Shown: positions 17,119 through 25,849, counted from the stretch's first letter. The stretch is DNA of 37,096 bases from Calditrichales bacterium (GCA_015493745.1 WGCN01000153.1:1-37096), one strand, 5' to 3'. Notes: generated by a model from the sequence alone, not told the origin. Made by a program: numbers and translations.

Positions 17119-17579
17119 AAATCGGTGGTCTTTTGGAAAACAGCGGACTTACGCTTTACCGTATCACACAGGCCGAGGACAAGCCGGGTGTGGCCGGCAG
17201 CATACTGAAGTTTTATGCCCAACGCAATATCAACCTGGAGTATCTGACCGAGGCCAGTACGGAAGGGGGACGGGTAGTCATTCAGTTATGTATCGAAAGC
17301 AGTTATGTTCCTGAAGTTGAAAAATATATGACCGAGAACCCGGAAAATATCCGCGGGTTGCACATAAAACGGATCGATGATGTGAGTACCTTTGCCATCT
17401 ATGGCCCGCACTTCCGTGAAAAACCGGGAATCGCGGCCCGCTTTTGCACCTATATCGGTCATGCGGGTATAAATATATATGGTATTTCCAGCAGCGTCTC
17501 TTCTGTTTGTTGTATCATAAAATCCTCGGATGTTTCCGCCGCCCGCAAGGCTGTGCTCTCTTATTTCGAATTGCCATAG
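17115..17579 (+). CDS. Tandem ACT-domain protein (aspartokinase-regulatory-domain-like, no kinase)
   Basis: 154 residues from GTG 17115, which overlaps the kinase stop as GTGA and has a GGGGAGG ribosome binding site. A longer frame to ATG 17091 would reach back into the kinase and is less likely. The protein is two ACT modules. The first is 'LTLYRITQAEDKPGVAGSILKFYAQRNINLEYLTEA' (about 13-48). The second is 'STFAIYGPHFREKPGIAARFCTYIGHAGINIYGISSS' (about 89-125), ending in 'AARKAVLSYFELP', all like the regulatory tail of aspartate kinase. ACT pairs bind amino acids or other small effectors at the interface. Its fixed place behind a two-component pair suggests it modulates that signalling or the hydrogenase; this is inference. 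Confidence 0.85.
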   Translation: MKIGGLLENSGLTLYRITQAEDKPGVAGSILKFYAQRNINLEYLTEASTEGGRVVIQLCIESSYVPEVEKYMTENPENIRGLHIKRIDDVSTFAIYGPHFREKPGIAARFCTYIGHAGINIYGISSSVSSVCCIIKSSDVSAARKAVLSYFELP

Positions 17580-17630
17580 GATGCCCGGTTTTAATCCTCA
17601 CCCGTCAATAAGCAATACAGGGAAAAAGAA

Positions 17631-18452
17631 ATGTTAGCATTAAAGGATAAAACCTACATAATAACCGGTGCCAGCCGCGGCATCGGCCGGGCCATTGCCC
17701 TGCGTTTGGCCGGAGCAGGCGCCAATATTGTGGTGGCGGCCAAATCCCTTCGTCCGCATCCCAAACTGGAGGGTACCATCCTGGATACGGTAAAACAGGT
17801 GGAAGCGGCAGGGGGCAGGGGACTGGCGGTAAAAACCGATGTACGCTTTGCCGCGGAAATTGAGGCTATGGTTGAGCAGACGGTAAACACCTTTGGGGGG
17901 ATTGACGGACTGATCAATAATGCCGGGGCCATATCTTTAACCGGTGTAGAGAAGACGACGGCAAAACTGTTTGACCGTATGCATCAGGTCAATACACGGG
18001 CGGTGTTCCTTTGCAGTCAGGCCGTGCTGCCGTATCTGAAAAAGTCCGATAACCCTCATATTCTGAGCCTTTCCCCACCGGTGAACCTGGATGTGAAATG
18101 GCTGAAGGATTACAGCCCCTATACGGTAAGCAAATATGGCATGACCATGCTTTCCCTGGGCATGGCCGCCGAGTTTGAACCCCATGGGATAGCCGTGAAT
18201 ACTTTATGGCCGGTAACCCTGATCGCTACCGCGGCCATAGAGTTTGCTGTCGGCGGCAGGGAAATGCTCGATCATTGTCGTAAAGCGGATATTATGGCCG
18301 ATGCCGCTTTTGAGATATTGCAACGGTCCGGCCTTACAGGTCAATGCCTGCTGGATGAACCGTTTTTGAAGAAATGCGGTTACAGCGACTTTGATTCCTA
18401 TGCCTACAATCAGAGTTATAAAGGAAAGATATATCCGGATATATTTTTATAA
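17631..18452 (+). CDS. Short-chain dehydrogenase/reductase, HSDL2-like
   Basis: 273 residues with a Rossmann fold. The cofactor motif is TGASRGIG (12-19). 'NNAG' is at about residue 96, Ser in 'ILSLSPP', and the catalytic Y-x3-K in 'YTVSKYG'. The overall pattern, including 'RGIGRAIALRLAGAGANIVVAAKS', 'HPKLEGTILD' and the C-terminal 'CLLDEPFLKKCG', resembles the SDR part of hydroxysteroid dehydrogenase-like protein 2 and its bacterial homologues. Those commonly use NADP(H); the true substrate is unknown. An AGGGA site precedes ATG 17631. It lies 51 bases after the ACT gene and may be the last gene of the hydrogenase transcript. It converges with the CheX gene, 9 bases apart. Confidence 0.88.
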   Translation: MLALKDKTYIITGASRGIGRAIALRLAGAGANIVVAAKSLRPHPKLEGTILDTVKQVEAAGGRGLAVKTDVRFAAEIEAMVEQTVNTFGGIDGLINNAGAISLTGVEKTTAKLFDRMHQVNTRAVFLCSQAVLPYLKKSDNPHILSLSPPVNLDVKWLKDYSPYTVSKYGMTMLSLGMAAEFEPHGIAVNTLWPVTLIATAAIEFAVGGREMLDHCRKADIMADAAFEILQRSGLTGQCLLDEPFLKKCGYSDFDSYAYNQSYKGKIYPDIFL

Positions 18453-18461
18453 ACAAAATCC

Positions 18462-18908
18462 CTATTCCAGACCGACCACCAGGAAAGCTTTGTTTTCCTT
18501 CCAGGTTATGGGTATGATATAAGCGTCTATATCCTTGGGCAGCTTGATGTCGCGGGCCTGGCCCTCAACGATGACCGGAACCGAGATGTGGAAATCCGAA
18601 CCGAAAACCTTGCGCAGATTACCGCTGATGGTGTTGGCAATTTCCCCGGAGAGGTCTTTGAACTCGTCGCAACCCACCTCTTCGCCGTCCAGCATGCGCC
18701 GGGCCATCTCTTGCAGCAGGTTTTGATTGGACGTGAAGTAGATGCTGCCTTTTCTTAATCCGGAAATACCGATAATACCGCTGTACTCCAGCATAACCGG
18801 TGACCCGTTTTTGGTGTAGGGAATACCGCACTCGGCGGACATGCCGGTGGTTTCTTTAAAGAAATTTACCGTGGTATCCACAACAAATTTTAATTCTTTA
18901 TTCGTCAT
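18462..18908 (-). CDS. cheX: CheX/CheC-family phosphatase-like protein
   Basis: 148 residues with the CheX fold pattern. An N-terminal helix ('FVVDTTVNFFKETTGM') leads to beta strands 'VMLEYSGIIGISGLRKGSIYFTS', then the catalytic helix 'LSGEIANTISGN' with the E-x2-N pair at E89 and N92 that hydrolyses phospho-Asp in CheY. A final beta pair ends 'AFLVVGLE'. Only one E-x2-N helix is present, as in CheX rather than the duplicated CheC. It overlaps the upstream CheY-like gene by an ATGA, strongly implying that protein is its substrate. It would reset the signal generated by the giant kinase upstream. Confidence 0.88.
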   Translation of the reverse strand: MTNKELKFVVDTTVNFFKETTGMSAECGIPYTKNGSPVMLEYSGIIGISGLRKGSIYFTSNQNLLQEMARRMLDGEEVGCDEFKDLSGEIANTISGNLRKVFGSDFHISVPVIVEGQARDIKLPKDIDAYIIPITWKENKAFLVVGLE

Positions 18909-19288
18909 GAGACCACCTTTACCGCTAATTTTTCTATGGTTTTCTGTACCTGTTCGGTGGTAAAGGGCTTGGGTATAAAAGACTTCGCCCCCTTTTTAAT
19001 GGCTTCTATGGCGGTACCCTTGTCTGACAGGGCGCTGATGACGATGACCTGCACATCCGCCTTAATGGCCAATAGATGCTCCAATACCACCAGTCCGTTC
19101 ATTTCCGGCATGGTGATGTCAAGCGTGACAATATCGGGAAGGGTTTGTTTGAAAATATCTATGGCTTCCAGTCCGTTGGAAGCCGTACCCACAAGTTGAT
19201 AGTTTTTGTCTGTCACGCCGCGTTCAATGATTTTTCGAATAATGGATGAATCATCAACCACCATTATCTTAATTTGATCATTCACCAC
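18905..19288 (-). CDS. CheY-like REC-only response regulator
   Basis: 127 residues, one receiver domain. The acidic pocket is D12-D13 ('IMVVDDSS'), the phospho-acceptor D57 ('DIVTLDITMPEMNG'), the switch S85 ('VIVISALSDKG') and the conserved K107 ('FIPKPF'). The 'TMPEMNGLVVLEHL' and 'GAKSFIPKPF' segments put it in the CheY subfamily. The start is one of two successive GTG codons (19288 or 19285) behind a GAGGGGG ribosome binding site. Spacing favours the second. It lies 18 bases after the giant kinase gene and overlaps the CheX gene by 4 bases. No DNA-binding domain, so output must be by protein interaction. Confidence 0.9.
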   Translation of the reverse strand: MVNDQIKIMVVDDSSIIRKIIERGVTDKNYQLVGTASNGLEAIDIFKQTLPDIVTLDITMPEMNGLVVLEHLLAIKADVQVIVISALSDKGTAIEAIKKGAKSFIPKPFTTEQVQKTIEKLAVKVVS

Positions 19289-19306
19289 TTTCCCCCTCTG
19301 GCATAA

Positions 19307-22300
19307 TCAATTTTGATGTGTTGTAGCAAGCTTTATTATAAATGTACAATACTCGCCTTGCACGGAGTCGACTTCAATTTGTCCACCGTGTTTTTTAAGG
19401 CGTTCCCGTACCAAATCCATTCCGGCACCCCGCCCGCTGTACATGTCCGCTTTATCCTTCGATGTAAATCCCGGGTGGAATATCAGTTCAGCCAATTGCG
19501 GCCGGCTCCAGCTTTCAATCATGCTTAGTTCAATGCCTTCGTAATAACGGGCTTTTTCAATTATTTTTTCGAATTGCAGTCCGCGGCCGTCATCACTAAA
19601 ACGTATATGCAAAAAATCCGTTTTTCTTTCCAGGGACAATTCTATGCGCCCCGTTTCCGGTTTACCTTTTTTGATTCGCTCTTCCGGTGGCTCTATCCCA
19701 TGGCTTAGACTGTTGCGGATAAGCTGAATAAAGATATCCTTTAAAACCATCAGTTGGTTAGCCGGAATGTCTTTAATATCAAACCGGCTGGTATCAAGCT
19801 GTATGTGCAAGCCCATCTCCGAGGCAATCCGTTGGGCGTAATTTTTTATGGTACGGATCAGATCGCCGCTTTTTTCGGATTCCCGCGGTTTCTTTTGGCT
19901 GGCCGCGGAAAACTGGGCCAGCTTTTCTATCAGCTTTCCCAGCTCATTCAGCTCTTTTTTTAAGCGGTCAAGATCAACGAAAACCGTAATAAAATCGCTC
20001 CCGCTTAATGCGGGGATGTTGCGCAGTTCGCTCGTTCGGGTTTCGATTTGATGAACCATGTCGGCAAAATAGTCCAGCTTGAGCAGGTTGGCGTTCCCTT
20101 TGATTAAATGCAGGGAACGGGCGATTTGCTCGCCAAGTTGCGGATAGTCGGCCTGCTTATCACTCCCGGCCATGATGGTGTTGATGAATTCCAGCTCCTT
20201 GTGGGCCGATTCGTTAAATTCGATCAGCAGGGCCGGCTCAATGTGCAATATGCCCAACATCCACTCGATCTGCTTTTTGGATTTGGCTTCCGATTCGGCC
20301 AGCTTGATGCCCAGCAGATACTCTTCCGTAACATCGCTGACCGTAGCGATCAGTCCGGTAATTTTTTCGTTTTCCAAAATCCGCTTAAAGCGAAAATCCA
20401 GATATTTAATGCTGAAACTGTCATTCTCCCCGCTAAAGGTGGTTTTTATCCGTGTGAGCGGATTGAGATTTTCTATCAGTTCTTCATCCAACGAGTCATC
20501 CAAAAGCATGGACAGATAATCCCGGGTCATCTCCATTTGGCTCTCTTCAATGTGTAGGGCCAAAACGTCACAGATTGTTAAACCGGCAATTTGGGTGCTT
20601 TCCATGATTTTTTCCAGCGACTTCGAATAGGCGTTCTGGATGATCATGGCCGTATCCAGCAGGAAAAACCCCTCTTCCACATTCAGTAAAATGCGTCTTT
20701 GTTCGGCCTGGCTCCTTTTAAGCTCTATGTTTCTTTTCAAAAGCTCCGCTGTACGGTCATGTACTTTTTGCTTTAACTCTTCCCTCTGCTTCTTGATACT
20801 GTTCAGGCGCAGGTTTACACCAAGGACCACAGTGAGAATCAGCAGTAGAATTACCGCACCGATAAACCAGACGGTTTCCCAGAAGGGTGGTTTGATATAC
20901 ACCGGAATGGCCAGCCCCTCTTCATTCCAAATACCGTCATTGTTGGAGGCGATAACCCGGAACACATACTCTCCGCCATCCAGGTTGGTGTAGCTGGCGG
21001 TATGGCTGTATCCGGCATCGATCCATTTTGTGTCAAAGCCGTCCAATTTGTATTTGTAACGGTTTTTGTGGGGATTGGTAAATTCGAGCGCGGCGAATTC
21101 TATTTTAAAAAACTTATCCTTGTAGCTCAGTTCTATGCGCGGGCTTACGGAGAGTATGCTGTCTACCGGTACCTCCTTGTCATAAATGGAGAAAGAGGTT
21201 ACCGCAACGGGGGGGATATTTCGGTTGATACCGATATTATCCGGGTTGAAGGCGGTGATGCCTTCCACTCCGCCAAACCATATTTCCCCGTTTTTTAACT
21301 GAATAGAGGCATTGGCGCTGAACTCATCATTTCTTAAACCATCCTGCAGATTAAAATTACGGAAAGTTTTACTTTTATAATCCATCCGTGACAATCCTTT
21401 GTTGGTTGATAGCCACAGGTTGCCGTGGTGATCTTCCTCTATGGCATAAATGATATTATTCGGCAGGCCGTCGGCGGTGGTATAGGTCGTAAATTTTCCC
21501 GTCTGCATGTCAAAACGGCTTAAACCTTCGGAGGTGCCCAGCCAAAATACATTGTCCGGATCGTCCTTACGGTGCAATACTGAAATGATGATATTGGAAC
21601 GGATGGATGAGGGATTATTTAAATCACGTTGATAATTTTTAAAATTTTTAGTTTGCGGGTTGTAAAGTGACAGACCGTTGTAGGTACAGATAAAAACAGG
21701 GCTTTCTTTATATTGGTAAACATTTAAAATGCGATTGTCGGAAAGAGAATTTTCGGAGTTTCTTTTTTGGATTAAGGAAAAGGTGTTTGTCCGTAAATCC
21801 AGAATATTAAGCCCTTCCAGGGTGGCAATCCATAAACTGTGATCGTCTCGTTTCAGGATATGTCGGATAATATTACTGGAGATACTGCTGGAATCGGTGG
21901 CGTCGGCGTTAAAGTTTTTAATACCACCGGTGGCCGGATTATATCGTGCCAGACCGCCTCCGTCCGTGGCCAGCCAGAAATATCCGTTATCGTCTTTGTA
22001 TATATCGCGAATGGTATTATGTTTTAACGGTGAGTTATCCTTTGTAATGGATTTTACCGTTTGGGTTTGGGGGTTGTAAATATCCAGCCCCGCTTCGGAT
22101 CCGATCATCACCGTTCCGTCGTCCTGTTCATAAAAAGACCAGACAATATTTGAGGAAAGAAACGTTTTTCTGGAGTTGGCGTCATAGTTCCGGAAATAGG
22201 TAAGGTTAGGACTGTAGCGGCAGATACCGGTATTGTTCATCGCCAGCCATAAGGCACCGGAGCGGTCTTCGAAAATGTAGTTGATATCATTATTGCTCAG

Positions 22301-23194
22301 GCCGCCCGGATCGGCCTGGTCATAGTGATAGGTATGGAAAAAGTTGTTCTGATCATCATAAAGGTTTAAACCGTCTTCCGTGGCGATCCAGGTACGTTGT
22401 TTCCGGTCGCTGAAAATATTTTTGATATTATTATTGGAAAGACCTGTCTTCGCATCGTTAGCGGAAATGCGGCTGATGCTTTTTTCGGAAGGCCGGTAGC
22501 GCAATAATCCCTTTTGGCGGCTGCCTATCCAATATTCCCCCGAAGGCATCCCTTTGATGGCCGTAACCATGATCTTTTTTAAGGTCGGGTTACTGAGGGT
22601 GGTGAAAGTCTCCGTTTGCGGATTAATGATGGTAATGCCCTGATAGGCACTGCCGGCCCAAATCTGCTGTTTGTCATCCTCATAAAGACAGGTGATTTCC
22701 GGAGAGACCAACTCCTTGCTGTAGTGGGCAAGGGGACTACCGTCCACGGAAAAATGAAAGACACCCAGCTTGTTGATCGCTACCCACATGGAGCCGTCGG
22801 AAGCGCGCAATACCCTGTTTATCTCCGTGTTCCGGGTAACCTCGATATCCGTATAGGTGCGATTTTCCGGGTGAAATATGGCCAGGCCGGTGGTTGTCCC
22901 GATCCAGATACGCCCATATTTATCCTCCGCCATGGAGTAGATATAATTGGAAGCCGTGCTCCGCAGGTGATTGGTGTTACGGAAAACCTTGAAAGTATAA
23001 CCGTCAAAGCGGTTCAGACCATCCTGGGTGGCAAACCACATAAAACCTTTGTTGTCCTGAATGATTTCATAAACGGAGTTTTGCGACAATCCCTGAGCGG
23101 AAGTATAATGTTCAAATTGCAAATAGGGTTTTTGCCCCCATAGCGAGGAAAAAAAAAGCAAAGGTAAGAAGTATATGCCGAGGACTTTTTTCAT
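19307..23194 (-). CDS. Giant two-component-propeller sensor with Y_Y_Y, PAS, Hpt and CheA-type ATPase domains
   Basis: About 1295 residues from ATG 23194. That start gives a clean signal peptide (MKKVLGIYFLPLLFFSSLWGQ); longer starts at 23218 or GTG 23251 have no better ribosome binding site. The extracytoplasmic part has roughly 14 Reg_prop blades (pattern 'GLSQNSVYEIIQDNKGFMWFAT..GLNRFD'). A Y_Y_Y beta-sandwich follows ('RYKYKLDGFDTKWIDAG'). After one transmembrane helix and a coiled coil comes a PAS-like domain, then an Hpt helix bundle with the phospho-His at 20108-20110 (HLIKGNANLL). The ATPase domain is of CheA type: N box 'RNSLSHGIEPPEERIKKGKP', 'FSDDGRGL', 'GRGAGMDLV'. There is no CheW-like (P5) domain, no HisKA and no receiver. 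It heads an operon with a CheY-like and a CheX-like gene. Confidence 0.88.
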   Translation of the reverse strand: MKKVLGIYFLPLLFFSSLWGQKPYLQFEHYTSAQGLSQNSVYEIIQDNKGFMWFATQDGLNRFDGYTFKVFRNTNHLRSTASNYIYSMAEDKYGRIWIGTTTGLAIFHPENRTYTDIEVTRNTEINRVLRASDGSMWVAINKLGVFHFSVDGSPLAHYSKELVSPEITCLYEDDKQQIWAGSAYQGITIINPQTETFTTLSNPTLKKIMVTAIKGMPSGEYWIGSRQKGLLRYRPSEKSISRISANDAKTGLSNNNIKNIFSDRKQRTWIATEDGLNLYDDQNNFFHTYHYDQADPGGLSNNDINYIFEDRSGALWLAMNNTGICRYSPNLTYFRNYDANSRKTFLSSNIVWSFYEQDDGTVMIGSEAGLDIYNPQTQTVKSITKDNSPLKHNTIRDIYKDDNGYFWLATDGGGLARYNPATGGIKNFNADATDSSSISSNIIRHILKRDDHSLWIATLEGLNILDLRTNTFSLIQKRNSENSLSDNRILNVYQYKESPVFICTYNGLSLYNPQTKNFKNYQRDLNNPSSIRSNIIISVLHRKDDPDNVFWLGTSEGLSRFDMQTGKFTTYTTADGLPNNIIYAIEEDHHGNLWLSTNKGLSRMDYKSKTFRNFNLQDGLRNDEFSANASIQLKNGEIWFGGVEGITAFNPDNIGINRNIPPVAVTSFSIYDKEVPVDSILSVSPRIELSYKDKFFKIEFAALEFTNPHKNRYKYKLDGFDTKWIDAGYSHTASYTNLDGGEYVFRVIASNNDGIWNEEGLAIPVYIKPPFWETVWFIGAVILLLILTVVLGVNLRLNSIKKQREELKQKVHDRTAELLKRNIELKRSQAEQRRILLNVEEGFFLLDTAMIIQNAYSKSLEKIMESTQIAGLTICDVLALHIEESQMEMTRDYLSMLLDDSLDEELIENLNPLTRIKTTFSGENDSFSIKYLDFRFKRILENEKITGLIATVSDVTEEYLLGIKLAESEAKSKKQIEWMLGILHIEPALLIEFNESAHKELEFINTIMAGSDKQADYPQLGEQIARSLHLIKGNANLLKLDYFADMVHQIETRTSELRNIPALSGSDFITVFVDLDRLKKELNELGKLIEKLAQFSAASQKKPRESEKSGDLIRTIKNYAQRIASEMGLHIQLDTSRFDIKDIPANQLMVLKDIFIQLIRNSLSHGIEPPEERIKKGKPETGRIELSLERKTDFLHIRFSDDGRGLQFEKIIEKARYYEGIELSMIESWSRPQLAELIFHPGFTSKDKADMYSGRGAGMDLVRERLKKHGGQIEVDSVQGEYCTFIIKLATTHQN

Positions 23195-23379
23195 ATATCT
23201 TTTTCTGATTTTTTCCATATTATCGTGTGGATAGCCCATGAGTTGAGTCACATCTCTTATATGCTCAAAAATTTATGGTTTGTAAAGGAAAGGCTGAGGC
23301 CGAACGGGCATCCGGGAGGCCAGAGGCCGTGGCCAGGGTATATTCATTCTCAGGCTTGCAGGATGTTTTGAAAAACCCG

Positions 23380-23398
23380 TTGATTTAATTAAATTCAA
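23380..23398. promoter_or_regulatory. Near-palindrome in the giant-kinase/hutH divergent region
   Basis: TTGATTTAATTAAATTCAA contains the perfect 10-bp palindrome TTTAATTAAA, and the flanking TTGA/TCAA is symmetrical except for one inserted T. It lies 83 bases before the hutH start in the 286-base divergent gap (23195-23480), which holds no gene. It could be an operator, or simply AT-rich promoter DNA. Confidence 0.25.
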
Positions 23399-23480
23399 AA
23401 ATCTGACAGGGATTGAATTCTGTTTTTCATTTACGGTAAAGCGAGGCCCGGAAAAAGGGCCGGTCTGGAAAGGATTTTGA

Positions 23481-25028
23481 ATGTCACAGTTTCTGATCGA
23501 TACACAGGACATTAACCTGGAGTCACTGGTTCGCTTTTTGCGGGAAAAGCCGCTCGTAAAGCTTGCCGAAGAGGTGAAAGGGCGTATTGAAAAGGGCCGC
23601 CAGGTTATCAGGGATATCATTGCCGCCGATCGGGTTGTATACGGCGTGACCACCGGTTTTGGTAAATTCGCCGATGTACGTATCCCCCGTGAGCAGGCCC
23701 GGGAACTGCAAAAAAGACTGGTGCTCAGTCATGCCGCCGGCGTCGGTGAACCGCTGCCGGCCGATATTGTCCGTTTAATGATGCTGTTGAAGATCAAAAA
23801 CCTTTCTCAGGGCTACAGCGGTGTGCGGACGGAACTGGTGCAGTTTTTGGCGGATATGCTCAACCGGGGCATTCTGCCGGTTATTCCCGGAAAAGGCTCG
23901 GTGGGGGCCAGCGGCGACCTGGCGCCGTTGGCGCATATGGCCCTGCCTCTTATCGGAGAAGGGGAGGTTTCTGTCTTTAAAAACGGACAGGCCCAACGGG
24001 TAGCCGCCCGAAAAGCCTTGCGGCAGGCCGGTCTGGCTCCGCTGGAGTTGGAGGAAAAGGAAGGTCTGGCCCTGTTGAACGGTACGCAATTTATCCAGGC
24101 CAATGCCATTATGGCTCTGATCCGCGCCGAAAACCTGCTGAAATCCGCTGATGTCATAGGGGCGGTTTCCCTGGAAGGCCTGTTGGGTACCCTCACCGCC
24201 TTTGATTCGCGTATTCAGAAAATCCGTGGTCATCGCGGTCAGAAAACGGTGGCGGAAAATATCCGGAATATTCTCAAGGACAGTCCCATTGTCGCCTCGC
24301 ACAAGGATTCCGACCACCGGGTGCAGGACGCTTATTGTCTGCGCTGTATCCCTCAGGTACATGGTGCTATCCGTGACGGCTTTGATCATGTCAGGGAGGT
24401 CTTTGAACGGGAGATGAACGGGGTTACCGATAACCCGCTGGTATTTCCCGATAACGGGGATGTGCTTTCCGGGGGGAATTTTCACGGTGAACCCGTGGCT
24501 TTGGCGGCCGATTACCTGGCCATACTTATGGCCGAATTGGCCAGTATCTCCGAAAGGCGCATCGAACACATGATGGACCCCTCCATGAATGAGATGGCCG
24601 GATTTCTGACCACGGAGGGCGGGCTTAATTCCGGTTTTATGATTGCCCATGTGACGGCGGCCGCTCTGGTTTCGGAGAATAAGGTGCTGGCCCATCCCGC
24701 CAGTGTCGATTCCATCCCCACCTCGGCCAATAAGGAAGACCATGTCAGCATGGGGGCCCACGCCGCGCGCAAAGCACTGACGGTTGTGGAAAATGCTGAG
24801 CACGTTTTGGCGATTGAGTTATTGTGCGCCCTGCAGGCTTTGGATTTCAGAAAACCGCTCTCGCCTTCGGCGGCCACAAAACTGCTCTATAAGCATGTGC
24901 GCGCCTCCATCCCCTTTTGGGATAAAGACCGTCAGATGAATATCGATATGGAAAAAGCGGTCGGCATAGTGCGTCGGGGCGAAGTGCTTGCCGTTACCCG
25001 ACAGGGCTGCAGCGGACCCATCCTGTAA
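23481..25028 (+). CDS. hutH: Histidine ammonia-lyase
   Basis: 515 residues, matching the usual 500-520. It deaminates L-histidine to trans-urocanate in the cytoplasm. The self-forming MIO electrophile comes from A143-S144-G145 in 'GSVGASGDLAPLAHMAL'. The catalytic Tyr is Y54 ('YGVTTGFGKF'). The selectivity pair is S83-H84 in 'LVLSHAAGVG', as in bona fide histidine lyases; tyrosine lyases have a His-Leu-type pair there. Other conserved stretches are 'GYSGVR', 'NGTQF', 'QDAYCLRC.PQVHGA' and 'NPLVFPD'. An AAAGGA site precedes ATG 23481. The rest of the hut pathway (hutU, hutI, formiminoglutamate enzymes) is not in the window, so the gene is isolated here. Confidence 0.95.
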   Translation: MSQFLIDTQDINLESLVRFLREKPLVKLAEEVKGRIEKGRQVIRDIIAADRVVYGVTTGFGKFADVRIPREQARELQKRLVLSHAAGVGEPLPADIVRLMMLLKIKNLSQGYSGVRTELVQFLADMLNRGILPVIPGKGSVGASGDLAPLAHMALPLIGEGEVSVFKNGQAQRVAARKALRQAGLAPLELEEKEGLALLNGTQFIQANAIMALIRAENLLKSADVIGAVSLEGLLGTLTAFDSRIQKIRGHRGQKTVAENIRNILKDSPIVASHKDSDHRVQDAYCLRCIPQVHGAIRDGFDHVREVFEREMNGVTDNPLVFPDNGDVLSGGNFHGEPVALAADYLAILMAELASISERRIEHMMDPSMNEMAGFLTTEGGLNSGFMIAHVTAAALVSENKVLAHPASVDSIPTSANKEDHVSMGAHAARKALTVVENAEHVLAIELLCALQALDFRKPLSPSAATKLLYKHVRASIPFWDKDRQMNIDMEKAVGIVRRGEVLAVTRQGCSGPIL

Positions 25029-25219
25029 GGTGGCCGCGTACCGAAAATCTTGAAGGGCATGTCCGGGAACTCTATATTTACCGTGCGAAAACGAACCTGC
25101 TTTGTCCCGGGGCTTTCCCGCTAAAGAACAGCGTGACCGGTACCTTCCGAAGAAATGAATTTACGAAGGGCCGGGCAAAATTACCGGAGAATTAAACAGA
25201 TTTTAACTGGGTAAAAGGT

Positions 25220-25849
25220 ATGAAAAAATTAATCGGAGAAGAGGATGTGCGACGGGCGGCCCGTGCCGGACAGGCCCTGATGGTGGATGCGGAGACGGTT
25301 GTCACGCCTGCCGCCCGTGATCTGGCGGCACAACTGAAGGTAGCGCTGGGTGGGAAAATAAACGATGAAGGGCATTGCCGTTTTGAGCAACGCATCTTTC
25401 TCAATAAACCTTTTCACAAGATTGCCATCGCCTCGGATCACGGCGGCTTCTATATGAAAGAAGAACTGAAGGCGTATCTGCGAAAAAAAGAGTTTATGGT
25501 TATCGACCTGGGTCCGGGAAACGCCAAAGCCTGTGACTATCCCGACTATGCCTTTATGGTAGCGGAAAAAATATCCGCCGGCGAGGTGGATGCCGGCATT
25601 ATGATTGACAGTGTGGGGATTGGATCGGCCATGGCCGCCAACCGGGTCAGCGGCGTACTGGCCGCCAAGTGCAACAATGTCAGCGAGGCCAAAAGCGCCC
25701 GTGAGCACAATTATGCCAATATGCTGACCCTGGGCAGTAAAATCATCGGATCCACCGTGGCCCGGGAAATATGCGACGCCTTTCTGACAACCCGGGGCGG
25801 GGCGGAGCGCCACCAAAAAAGAATATCAAAAATCCTGAATCATAAATAG
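25220..25849 (+). CDS. RpiB/LacAB-family sugar-phosphate isomerase homologue with extra N-terminal domain and no catalytic Cys
   Basis: 209 residues. Residues 65-205 align with ribose-5-phosphate isomerase B: 'IAIASDHGGFYMK' (D73, H74), 'DYPDYA', 'GEVDAGIMID', 'MAANRV', 'REHNYANMLTLGSKIIG'. The catalytic loop is altered. E. coli RpiB has 'ILICGTG', and here it reads 'IMIDSVG', so the Cys is Asp130 and the GT is S131-V132. The first 45 residues are an extra module ('KLIGEEDVRRAARAGQ...TVVTPAARDLAAQLKV'), a motif I associate with proteins of ethanolamine/propanediol-type microcompartment loci. No shell gene is in the window. It may act on another sugar phosphate or be non-isomerising. It is flanked by hutH and guaB on the same strand with 191- and 101-base gaps. 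Confidence 0.78.
   Translation: MKKLIGEEDVRRAARAGQALMVDAETVVTPAARDLAAQLKVALGGKINDEGHCRFEQRIFLNKPFHKIAIASDHGGFYMKEELKAYLRKKEFMVIDLGPGNAKACDYPDYAFMVAEKISAGEVDAGIMIDSVGIGSAMAANRVSGVLAAKCNNVSEAKSAREHNYANMLTLGSKIIGSTVAREICDAFLTTRGGAERHQKRISKILNHK

Noticed and set aside
23775-24803. 342-codon open frame on the minus strand
   Set aside because: Antisense to hutH, whose catalytic motifs are unambiguous. The translation is low-complexity in H/G/Q, as expected for a shadow frame.
23481-25028. Reading the lyase as tyrosine or phenylalanine ammonia-lyase
   Set aside because: The selectivity pair is Ser83-His84 and the surrounding sequence is HutH-like, so histidine is the substrate.
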